Positions 40,204 through 51,309 of a stretch of DNA of 64,000 nucleotides are shown piece by piece. The stretch's first letter is position 1. Each line of letters starts with the position of its first letter. A program made the position numbers and the translations under genes. The notes below the pieces were generated by a model. The model was not told where the DNA came from and did no database searches. It was given only the letters and a program-made list of their open reading frames with translations. The stretch covers positions 791,499 to 855,498 of the forward strand of contig JAQGDQ010000016.1 in assembly GCA_030141605.1 (NCBI GenBank), read 5' to 3'. This DNA is from Tubiluchus corallicola. Taxonomy: Eukaryota; Priapulida; Priapulimorpha; Priapulimorphida; Tubiluchidae.

Positions 40204-40948
40204 TCATTCACTCTGTCACCATCTCAGTCATTCATTCATTCATTCTTTCTTTCTTTCTTTCTTTCTTCCTTCCTTCCTTCCTTTCTTTCTTTCATTCTTT
40301 TTTGCTTTCTTTCTTTCTTTATTTGTTTTTTCATTCATTTACTCAATTATTCATTCATTCATAAAACATACATTCATTCAGTCGTTTATTCATTCATGCA
40401 TTCGTTCGTTCGTCTGTCCATTTGTTCATTCATTTATTTATTCACTTCTTTCTTGATTTATGAACAATCACAAGTTCAATATTGTGTTCTATATTTTACT
40501 GGTCACGCAGTTCGCTTCAGCTCTGTGCTTTTTGAAGCGTGTTGGTCCCATATTGCATATTTATTATTTAATTTCTCTTTTTTTTCTATTTTACTTTTAC
40601 TAATGGGACATTTTTATTTCTCTTTATTAATAAATGTTCAATAGAATAAATGCAAGGAATTCTCATCACTGAATGATCAACTGACCACTTCGTTCACCTG
40701 ATTTCATTCGTTCACCGGACAAACTTGCCTAGCTGTCTGTTTGTTCGTTCGTTTGTTTGCTTGTTTCCTAGTTCTTTTATTTGTTTGCTTGCTTGCTTGT
40801 TTGTCTGTGTGTTTCTCTGTAGTTTATTTGTTTGTTTGTTTGCATGTTCGGTTGTTTGCTTACTTTTTGTTTGTTTATTCGTACGTACGTTCGTTTATTC
40901 GTTCGTACGTTCGTCCGTCCGTCCGTCCGTCCGTTTGTTCGTTCGTTT
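40204..40948. repeat. Series of degenerate tetranucleotide repeats
   Basis: CATT and CTTT/CTTC runs (40204-40440), then, after a unique stretch, GTTT/GTTC/GTAC/GTCC runs (40736-40948). Translated frames are repetitive F/V/C/R-rich artefacts. Confidence 0.88.
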
Positions 40949-41393
40949 CAAAAGTTTTTTTTAATTGTACAGGTTTCCGTTTTGTGCCCCTACTGCAAAA
41001 CTGTTTTATGAAGTGTCTTACCAGCTTGCAACTATTGTGCATTTGCAAAATTTGCATATCACACAGTTGACTGAAAAAGCAAGTAAATCTTGGTAAATTA
41101 TGATTTTAACTTTCACGCTCACGTTTATTTACCACCAAGCAGTTATCATTTGAGAATTGTTTGATTCTGTCTGCATCAGTTCAATGAATATTCAGCACGA
41201 GTAACATGCGAGTAACATGGCGCAAGATGGCTTCATTCATTGTAATGCCTGATTGAAGACAGGCTGTAGATGAAGCGCTGATTACAGAAGGAGTGGAAAA
41301 TTGCCATAAAATTGAGTTCAGATTCCAATATTTGATTGCGATCTTTAAATCGATTGTGGGATGCTGTAGTCTATAAAGTCTCTGTTATTGCCC

Positions 41394-41395
<2 letters not shown>

Positions 41396-41452
<57 letters not shown>
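41396..41452. repeat. (CT)n microsatellite
   Basis: About 55 bp of ct units. Confidence 0.95.
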
Positions 41453-41456
<4 letters not shown>

Positions 41457-42274
41457 CCAGTTGTCGTATTTTCTTCAACGTTTCTAAAACCTTTTAGCAA
41501 GAGTAATGGTGAAGAACCAAGAGTAATGGTGGAGAACTCTTTTCGCTGAACTTATAAAAATGCTATTTTAGAACAATTAATTTTGAGGAAAGATATTCTG
41601 TGAGAAAAGTGATGACAACGTGTCTTGCTCGGCACATGCCAATATCTCCGAACTTGACTTTTCCGACTTTTGGCGTCACCAGCCCCTGGGGTTAACGTCG
41701 TGTAAAATTCATTAAACATGCAAGAAGCATTCTCAATTTAATTCGTTTGCTGACATCGCAGACTCGCTCTTAAAACGCAGTGTCACCTTGATACATTACC
41801 ACCGGCGTGTTGGTACAGCGTTTGAGTAATGCTATAAGTGACTACAAGCCTTCAGGTTTATTAGAAAAATTCTACACTCAGCATTAACCCTAAGCACTGG
41901 ATGAATATCATGACGCATCATCATGCATCATGCATGCCTGTTTGTACATTAGAAAATGTAATAATGTCACTAGTAGCCGTTGACTCGTAACGAAATGTTC
42001 GTTTCAGAACAATGCGTAACAACTACTAACAGAGTTGTTGTCGTCACCACAGCTGTCGTCATTTTCATTATCGCCATCTTCGTCAACGTCGTCATCATTA
42101 AGTTTGCATAGTCGCTGTGATTATCATTAACGAAGCAAGGTGGTATGCATCTTTTCACATTTTCTGTCTTTCAATCTTAACATTAAGATTTTAATAATTA
42201 ATTAATCACTCACGGAAATGTCTGGCTCAAAATTAACCAAAATGAAAAACTGATCTGTTTAGTATAATAACTCT

Positions 42275-42470
42275 AGTGTGAGCGATCTAACTTTAAAAAT
42301 GCGGAATTTGGTTGGCCAGCTGTCAGGGCGAATTTTGGACTGTGTTGATCACCGGGAATGCTGTGGCCTAGGGTTCTAAGGCGTCTGTCTTGTATGCTTG
42401 TTTCAAATCCATGCTGCATTCCAACTTTTTCCACATTTCTTGTCGTAAAGTTTAATATCAAAATTTAATT
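42275..42470 (+). mobile_element. tRNA-headed SINE copy (family sharing GTGAGCGATCTAAC)
   Basis: tgtggcctagggttctaagg (A-box-like) and tttcaaatcc (B-box, 42401-42410) are preceded by gtgagcgatctaac, the block shared with the minus-strand copy near 20150. They are followed by ttttccacatttct, also found after the other copy's B box. Confidence 0.55.
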
Positions 42471-43615
42471 AATTGTTGGATTGTACCAGTTGTGTCAGTT
42501 GTTGTCGTCACTGATGTTGTCATCTTCGCCATTGTTGTCGTCATTCAATTCTCTTATGTAATCAAACATTCTCCATCTACGCCTGTTGCATAAAATGAAT
42601 TTCATGCGAAAGAGTTATATTTGCTTGGTCACAAGATTGTGTTTCGCAGAAGTAATTTCCTGCCGCGACACAGTATCCGGTCTCATAAACTTCTAAACAG
42701 AGGCAATTGAGTTTGAGTTCCCTTACATGGCTTCATGTAGAAAAGCTTAATGTAAAGTCACTCAAATGTGGAAAGCATTCGTCGTTATTCCTGCAACTAT
42801 AGCAACACTAAAAGTTCTAGCTAAATGTCACTGAGCTACTAATAATTTGTGAAAGCAATCATCAAATTAATGCTCGCAGAACTAATAACAGAAAACTGAA
42901 ACTAATAGTGGGGAGAAATTAAAAGCCTTCCTCTTCTTCCTGCTGAGTTTTTTATACTCGTCTATAAAGTTTTTATAGATGTCGCTACCAGCGTTTTCAA
43001 CACTTTCTAATCAATACATTTGTCGCCAAACATAGCGCTCCCTTAACACCCAAATATTGCAAAGCCACAAGGGTTTTGAGTCGTAATTAGAACTGGAAAC
43101 GGAAGCCAAATATACAATTTGAGTATAGCGTGTCCTGAGAAATGCGTATTTCTGCCGTAAATATAATTATAATCTCAAAGCTCATACACTGCGCGCAACC
43201 TTGTTCTATGAACCACACCGGTAATAAATAATGAACAGGATGATATGAGTATAGCGTACTTAGCTAAATGAAGCCGAAGTATCATGCCAGTATTTTTAGA
43301 TTAAGGTCCACTGAATAAGGTCCATTTTCGACCAACACTCAGTAGCCTACTGTCAATATTTTCTGATTGTGATAGTATCTAAGCGTAGCTAGTATCAAGA
43401 ATAATTCTCTGAGATGAGACACTAAACTGACAAAAGCAAAAGTAGAAAGCAGACTCAGTACGACCCCGGTCGTCGTATGGACTGCCCGGCCTAAATTCGT
43501 TGGTTATTATTAAAATTAGATTTTGGGACAGATTACATAACAGGCCACTATAGTTTACAAGCAAGTTATATGCCGGTGTCTGAATTTACGTAAGCCGCTT
43601 AAGCCGAAATATCGC

Positions 43616-43742
43616 TCTCTTTCTCTCTCTCCCGCTCTCTCTCTCTCACTCTCATCCCCTCTTTCTCTCCCTCTCTCTCTCACACACTCTCTCTCCCCCT
43701 CTCTCTCTCTCCGCTTCCTCCCTCCCCCTTTCTCTCTCACGC
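43616..43742. repeat. CT-rich low-complexity tract
   Basis: Interrupted ctctct, cccctc and cacaca runs. Confidence 0.88.
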
Positions 43743-44107
43743 TATCCGCAAATCGTCTGATAACCTATCGATGTCATGGATTCACGCACCAGAGCAAGAG
43801 ATATTGACAGAGCATTTTAAGTAATTAGATGGGTATGGCTGATTATTGATTCTCCTTCGACCCAAGCTGGTAAAGCTGCTTATGTAGGCGGGTTACATCA
43901 AAATTAATTACGTCCATATCGTGATTTATCAGTTGATACATGTGTTATCTGGAATGAAATGATATTGTGCAAGCAACATAGATTATTTTATTCTTTCTAT
44001 CCTTTTCCTTAAAACTAGTTTTCCTTCTTGGTTTTGGCTTTCCTGAAGTGGAACAGTCTTTGGTATGATCTCGTACTATGAGTTGATACAATGTAGCCTG
44101 AAAAGCC

Positions 44108-44235
44108 GAGTGCCATTGTGATGCAGTGATTGGCATAGTTGCTCGGAATGCAGAAAATGTTGGGTTCGAGCCCCAGTGGATGTGCAAAATTTTTCAGACG
44201 TTTTAATTTAGTATTGCTTTCGTGTATTTATAGTA
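44108..44235 (+). mobile_element. tRNA-headed SINE fragment
   Basis: gtgatgcagtgattggcatag resembles an A box and ggttcgagccc (44163-44173) is a canonical B box. The ends do not form an acceptor stem. Confidence 0.45.
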
Positions 44236-44679
44236 TTTCGTGAACAAACGAAGCAGTTCCAATAAAAATTTAGTATGTGAAGTATCCAATGTAAGCATGC
44301 CATAATTTTCTCTTAATGGCAGTATTTTCTCTCAAATTGCATAACTCTTTTTACACCTAACCTGCAGTTTATGCAGACCAAAGATAAAAGGTCTATAAAT
44401 GTTATAAGGTAAAAATCGTAGCCTATATTATCATCGCCGTGTAACGACTCGTGCAGTGACATGTGCCTTGTATGTGCAATTTTTGTTGTAGCGATTTTAA
44501 AAGGAAAGAAAGAGGAGTTTTAAAGTAAGTCTCAACTAACTTACCATACAAAATTACATCACTTAGCTTTACGATTACTTGTTTGAAAGTCATCTGCAAT
44601 TGGAAAAGCAAATTTCTAATACATGTACCTGCTCGCGCCAACTGCTATAGCGTCACTGTTTCACATCCCAGCAGCAGCA

Positions 44680-45725
44680 ACAGTAGTAGTAATCTTTATT
44701 TGCTATAAAAGAATTGCATAAAAATACAGCACAACTTTACTCAGTGTAGTTGTTTTAAACACATAACATTGCTGAAGGCAAAAGCACCCAGTGCAAATTG
44801 ATTAAGAATAATAAAAACGTCAGTTTCTAAAAACTACACTTGCAAGGAGCCTATAAAATTTCAAGTTATGCTAAAAGTATATACAATATATACAAAGTAT
44901 TACAAACTATGACAGATACAAAGTACTCTGGAAAGTAGTACAAAGAACTATTGCTACAAGGTACATTACAATTACTAATACAATGCGAAATCAGAATACA
45001 AATATTAATTACAAGTTACACAATTACGGAATACACAAACTACTTAAATACAATAACTAGACATTTAACCGAAAATTAACAAAAACAAAACGTTGTATTG
45101 GAGATATATATGTTTGAAATAGAGTTATATTTTTTTAGAGTAAACGCATGATTAACTGAATTTTTTACTTGTTAGCAAATTTAAATAAATATAAGGAAGT
45201 TTTTTGGTGGCGCGTATAAGATGTGTCTGCGTGAGCGTAGTTGTTATATATAGCATACGATGGCCGAGTATATCTGGTTAGTAAGTGATTTTTAAGTTTA
45301 TTTTTAAATTCTTTTTTTTGCTAGATTATTCCACAGATATATTGCTAGTTTAGAAATTGAGTAGCTACCATATTTGTTAGTTGTACGGATTTATTTTAAT
45401 TATAGGTTCTATCGTTTAACTGCCTGTCATGTAATAGCAAAAACTTATTGTTAGTGAAGGGGATATTAATGCCTTTAATATACTTGTAAAGGAGTAGTAG
45501 TGTGTGTGTGTGTGTGTGTGTGTTAGTCTCTGCGTGCTTCTTGAATCGGTGTTTTCGTTCGTGACCTGAAATTTGTTGCTGATTGTGTTCGACTTTTAGA
45601 AGTTTTGTGGGAATAGCCAGAAATTAAACGTAATGCATAATTCTGCAGTAAATTTAATTTTAAAAAGTCTTCATGTTTAATACGATGGAATAACACTTCC
45701 CAGTGCGCTCCAAAAAAACTCACAG
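44680..45725 (-). mobile_element. LINE 3' end (CR1/L2-like C-terminus, 3' UTR and tail)
   Basis: The minus strand encodes FLKLNLLQNYALRLISG, the common post-RT L-x-x-LQN-A-RLI-G segment. After frame breaks comes RTTNKYGSYSISKLAIYLWN, corresponding to the R-T...YS...LWN-L block near the C-terminus. About 600 bp of AT-rich sequence follows, then a 3' end reading GCAAATAAAGATTACTACTACTGTTGCTGC, a polyadenylation-like signal with a simple-repeat tail. A tg microsatellite at 45500-45523 interrupts it. Confidence 0.62.
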
Positions 45726-47216
45726 ATTCACCAAAATATATATTATTATTCTTATTGGCAAGATAAAGTAATTTATACTTGTCCTTAGTTAGTGGAGTGT
45801 ATGCTGTGAATGCTATGATTATATTTTTGTACTTTACGCAACGTTATCAAAGATTTGTTTCAAACGACTAAAATGGCTGCGCCTGTCGGTCATCGCGGGA
45901 GTTTACAAGTTTTATACAGCTTTGCTGCTAATACAAGCCCTGTGGGCGATAAGATAGTATGTAGGTGATTTCAAAATTTCAAACAATTTTTTATCTTTAT
46001 GTAAGAATTCTGTTTCCTTATCCCTTTTGAATGAGAAACCATCATTAATGTACTTTTATTTGCATTTTACTTCAAAACTTTAATTAGAATTTGTGCTTTA
46101 ATGTTGCCATTTCTTATTGGACTATACGTTCTCTGAGTTCTTGCAACATAAGCTTTTAAAAAACTGACATAATATTAGATCTGTCAGCAAAACTTGTTAC
46201 ATTCAACGAAATTGAACTTGAATTACAACTTGAATTAAAGCTCGATTCTGCCGTAAATGCTTATCAAACATTTATAGTTGCAAACGAAAACTGCAGACTT
46301 TTGTAATTACATCGATGAAAACTTGATTAGTTCAGACTTTCTGTTGTCATTTCGTAAGAGGAAAGTGAAAGACGAGGGTAATTAAATGGTCAGAAATTAC
46401 CTAGTAAATAAAATATAACCTGATTGTTTGCGAGAAATCACTCAGCCTCAGTAAAAACCGAACTAAAAACTAAAAAAAGGAAGAATAATGAAAGGGATTT
46501 TCTATGAATTATTTGGCTAATAAGCTTGAAAATGACTATTTTCATAACAAAAAAAAACAAAGAAAGCCAGTATTAAACCTACTATTTTTTTCCAATAAAA
46601 AGAAAGTCGCGACATCTTTTTAAAAAGTATGGATCACTTTTTTAACTGTAAAATTATCTGTCCGTTTAATATTGTGAATAAAATTGGACTAATGAAAACA
46701 TTTATAGGATTAATTTTTTTAGAACGTGGGGTGCTTATAACTCACTGTCTTGTATCCAATTTTCATTCACTGTTTATGCTTCGCTCTTTCAACATAATTT
46801 TACCCAATTTATTCGCAATTACATCATACGCTGAAACTACAGTATTTAAAAATAAGAATATAAAAAATTGGAATACTACAGTACAGTTACACTACAGTAT
46901 ACAGATAGTACAATCTTTATTACTACATATAGTAAATAGCATACAACAAAGTATTTCCACTACAGAACTGACTGTTTTGCAAAGAAAATGTGTGTTAAGT
47001 TTGACATACCGTCGTTTGACACTATAATTCAAAAATGTGTTTATTTACTAAAAAATAGGCTGTTTGCAAGTTGTAATCCTCTTGTGCTGAGCATGAGGGA
47101 TATAGGTTCCATTCAAATTTTATATGTGTCAAATAGGCCAATATGACTTTTAGGATAACTTTTTGCTGATATTTTCTTGTATATATGTATATTTCTAGTA
47201 CAACATTTAAATATCT

Positions 47217-47218
<2 letters not shown>
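45726..47218. other. Intronic stretch with no identified feature
   Basis: Includes a 132-codon plus-strand frame (46629-47027) that is AT-rich, has no recognisable domain and is probably fortuitous. Confidence 0.35.

Positions 47219-47264
<46 letters not shown>
47219..47264. repeat. (TA)n microsatellite
   Basis: About 45 bp of ta units. Confidence 0.95.
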
Positions 47265-47265
<1 letters not shown>

Positions 47266-47564
47266 TAATATATCTTTTACTTTTCAATTTTTTAACTACT
47301 GTTTTATTATAACTAAAAAAAATAGCAAAGCAAGTTAAAGAACACATGCGTGCAAAAACACAATAAAAGCACTGTTGCATATATGTACAGGCTAAAGTTA
47401 AAAATGCAAATTTTGCTTAAATGTATAATCTAATTTTAAGCCTTTTATGTATACTTACTACGTGGACAGCTTTTTGTAATTGATGTTCTGTAACACTTAC
47501 ATAAAATCAGCTTAAAAACGATGTTTTAGATAGATTTTCGCTGAGCTATACTAATAGCACTACT

Positions 47565-48180
47565 TAAGATAATCTAAGATAAGATAAGATAAAATTTATT
47601 CTGCCTTGCGGTAATTGTTCGTTTCTATGTTCATTTGACTCAGCATTGAACTTTATCAGCGTATTCAGCTCATTTTGAATATTTTTTAAATCAGCACGGT
47701 TACCATTTTTATTGGTTTTTTGCTTGGATCTTATCCTTAATATTTCTATTTATCCACAGACTACTATTCGTGAAAATCTTGATTGTGTTTTACATCTAAT
47801 TATCGCGTTGAACGCATTCTGAGGAAATTTAATATAATCCGAGACATGTACTTGTTTATGGTCAGGCTCATTCTGTAATAACACATCCCATCGTGGACAT
47901 CTTCAGAGCTTCTACAGTTGCATCATCCTAACTGGACATGTTTATCGGATATGGCTTGCTTGATTTCAATTTTAGTTTATATACGAATAATAAAGAAACG
48001 TCATGATCCGATTTATCGGGCACCTTTTTTCCATATTTGCAACTGTTCTTGATATAAAGATATTAATGTAACAAAGATCAATAGTGGCACTTGACCTGAC
48101 ATTAATCAGCAATTTAAACAAATTTTTAAACAAAAATCTAATCAGCAAATTCTCTTCCACGCATGTTCTCAAAAAACTGA
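47565..48180 (-). mobile_element. Possible LINE fragment (end of endonuclease and linker)
   Basis: The minus frame contains RSSATIDLCYINIFISRTVA and CPIN, resembling the S-IDL-Y-S...V...SDH-PI end of the apurinic-like endonuclease of non-LTR elements. A charged linker-like stretch follows, and the element ends at attttatcttatcttatctta (47578-47600), a possible repeat tail. The match is weak and interrupted by stops. Confidence 0.35.
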
Positions 48181-48364
48181 ATAGTCATTCTGAAAAAAGT
48201 TCTACAAAGAATGGACACTGAACAACACGGTTATAGACGCGCTTTGTTCCGCCTGAGCAATACGAATTCGAATATCAGAGTGATAGGATGTGCCCAGGGG
48301 ATAGTTCGATCAACAAGGGGAGGATGGAAACCAGAAAGCTGAGGAAATGGCTGAGAATGGAAAT

Positions 48365-48479
48365 GAGTCGTTTTTTTCAAAAGGATAAATGGCAAATTTC
48401 ACTGAAGCGAAAAGACAGATCTTCCTCTGTCTTTTCGCTTCAATGAAATTTGCCATCTATCCCGCTGAAAAAACCACTC
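48365..48479. repeat. Near-perfect 55-bp hairpin
   Basis: The left arm ggcaaatttcactgaagcga + aaagacaga (ending about 48420) is mirrored by tctgtcttttcgcttcaatg + aaatttgcc (from about 48426), around a loop of about 5 nt. The outer gagtcgttttttt also pairs with aaaaaaccactc. It directly adjoins the (CA)n array. Confidence 0.8.
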
Positions 48480-48560
48480 ACACACTCATACACACACACA
48501 CACACACACACACACCATGCACGCACGCACACACACCACACATACACGTGCACGCACATG

Positions 48561-48610
<50 letters not shown>

Positions 48611-48620
48611 GAGAGAGAGG
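48478..48620. repeat. Compound (CA)n-(TA)n-(GA)n microsatellite
   Basis: About 120 bp of ca units with gc/tg interruptions, followed by short ta and ga runs. Confidence 0.93.
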
Positions 48621-48699
48621 AAATCAGAGAAAGAGAGAGGAAAGTAGAGAGTGGGAGAGATTGGGTAAAAGAAAAAATACTTTTGCACGTGGTTGAATG

Positions 48700-50110
48700 A
48701 GTAGGAGCCGCGGCTGGTTAAAATCTGTCACTAACTACCAGAACAAAAGCAGCAAAACCGAACTAATCCATAAAATAGATTCGCAAATCACCAAACTGAA
48801 ACTATGTTATTCTGCCCCGAGCAACTTTAATCCTAACGATATATTCAGGAAATAAACGATAAAGTGTCCTAAAAAATCTTAAACAATTGGATCTCGAACT
48901 TGGATCTTTTACAATGAAAAGCTATGTTTGCCAAAAATCGCATTTCAAACAAATAGGTCCATATCTGACGTCATGTCTGTGGTTTATACTTTTCCCTTGA
49001 CATTTGAGAACGCACTGAATAATGACATTTTCGAGGCAAACACGTCCATAAAACTGACATAATGAATTTACTCGGTTCTCAACAGGGAGGCCATATTAAA
49101 TTATATCATACACAGGGGAGAGCCAACGGCGGATATGTAGCCCATTAATTATTTTGCTGGCTAAACCGTACTCGATTCAACCGCAGTGTTTGCAAGAATG
49201 TAAGTCGCCTGCTTTATCAGCACAGCATTCTGTGATTTGTGATCATGAAATGTAAAATTATTATGATGGTCTAAACCCGGGTATTAGGTTTATATTAAAC
49301 TTATTAGATTAATCATTAATTTCTGCCCTACAGATTTCAATGAAGGGGAGAGCTAACACAAAAATCAAAATAAAAGAGGTTTGGTTTTCTTCAACTAACT
49401 TTAAATATTCAAGGGCAAAACGGAGGCATGCGTCATTGAAATATTCACTGACGCCACAGATATTTGAAAGGCCATTAAAATAATGATCTTTCGCCACTAG
49501 TTCATCATAGCAGGCTACACTTAACCTGCTAAAACAGTTGTCTTCAGCATAATTCATGGCTGAGTTTGTGTGTAAATTTCCTCAAACTCTACATTGGCTT
49601 GCGTTACACAGTAAGTATTGCGTCGATAAATCACCAGCGTCAGGCTTACTAGCTGGCAACCCTGGGAATAGCGAATATTATCGTAGTGGGAGTATTATAG
49701 TAATGTAAAAAGGAAGCCATGCACGGCGGCTTCATATCATCTTGAAATATTCTTTATCTGGAAGGTTTTTAATCCGATTCCAGGTTTTTAAGCTGTTCAT
49801 GTTAGATCGCACCAATATCAGGTGTAAATAGTGTACTAGGTCTATGACTCTATGTGGCAGCTAAAAAGCGCCTGAAGCGTTTTCGTTTACGGTTTGAGCA
49901 TAATCTAGCGCCATGTCAAAACTTAAGACCGTCTTCGTTCTGGGCTCTTTCATATATATTCATGTGAGCATATATGATCCGTCGCTATTCGATAAGTGAA
50001 ATTTTAAAACTTTTTCAATCAGAACTTGGACTAAATGTGAACAGTATGATCTGTCGCCAAGTTCTTTGTCCGTTTTTGGTCCACTGTCTGAATGGGCAAC
50101 TATAGGACCT
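48700..50110. other. Intronic stretch; SINE-like fragment near 49798
   Basis: gttagatcgcaccaatatcaggtgtaaatagtg near 49798 is a diverged copy of the block beside the SINE at 20140-20180. Otherwise no feature was recognised. Confidence 0.3.
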
Positions 50111-50111
50111 T

Positions 50112-50278
<167 letters not shown>

Positions 50279-50639
50279 CCTCTATATTGTACTTTTATGA
50301 ATACACTAACATGCATAAACGAGCGATAATTAGCGCATATAACATATATACAATTTGTACTTCTAATTGCAGGTATTAAGTGTCCAGTAGTGATTTTAAA
50401 AATGCTACTTGTACCCACGATGCAGTGCTGCTTTCTTAGAGTGTTTTTTTAATTTAAACAACCGCCTACTCTAACCTGCGCTACATATTACTTACAGTAG
50501 CACTTACAGTTACAGTAAAATTTGCTCATAACAACATATTTCGTTAAATCACATACTTTGCATAATAAATTCGTTTCTAACTAATTCTAGGAAAACTTTT
50601 TTTACTACAAACTAATCAATAAGTAAATGTTTAAGTAGA

Positions 50640-51305
50640 TTCATGTTTGGTCATATTTTTTTGCTGTTGTCCACCCGTCTACATCGGTATAATAGGTGTT
50701 CAGGAGTTTGCTCCGCTTCTCCACAAATATATAATGGACTGTCTGCTAGGCAGACTTAGTGCAAATGCGTTTTAAATTTTCCCTGTCCAGTAAGGAATGA
50801 AACTGCTCTCCTCTCCTCTTTGCTTAGCGGAGAATCTAATGGGATAAGTCTGGGAGCCATTTAGCATTTACTCTTTTTGTTGCGGCAATTCGCCTCCTTC
50901 TATTTCTAAATTGTTGATGAGCCTAGTTTTCCAAATTTGAACACCAATGTTTGTTTGTTTGTGTTTTCGTGTATCTACGTATAATCTCGAATATCGTACT
51001 GTTCCGTACCGCATATTCCATATACCAGGTTCTTCTCATGTATGCGGTGATATTGACCAGATGATAGTTGATGAAGTGTTTACATCATTGCCTGTGATTA
51101 GACTGCCAGTTGTAAATTTAACAACATTTTTGTTCAACAGACCATCTTCATTATTTTTGATTATAACACTTTTAGCAGAAATTTAGTTGCTATTGAATCG
51201 TCTAATATGTCTAGGGGTGGAAGTTCGCATATCAATTCCAGCTGATTTCTAGTAGCCCCCTTCACTGCATTGTATATGATTTCCTCGAAAGACGTGTTTT
51301 CCATT
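50640..51305 (-). mobile_element. 3' fragment of an RNase H-bearing LINE (I/R1-like)
   Basis: Reading the minus strand from 51300 leftward gives NAVKGATRNQLELICELPPL (the post-RT A-x-GA...L-l-G-PLDI segment), then an eroded RNase H-like region. Near 50680-50820 come RRAVSFLTGQGKFKTHLH and ADSPLYICGEAEQTPEHLL, the classical LTGHG-F...H-C-C-EETPEHLLF cysteine/histidine tail of I- and R1-type elements. Several stops are present. Confidence 0.7.
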
Positions 51306-51309
51306 CATT

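Noticed and set aside
46629-47027. 132-codon plus-strand open frame
   Set aside because: AT-rich composition, no domain or motif, and no splice context linking it to the channel. Frames of this length are expected by chance in 64 kb.
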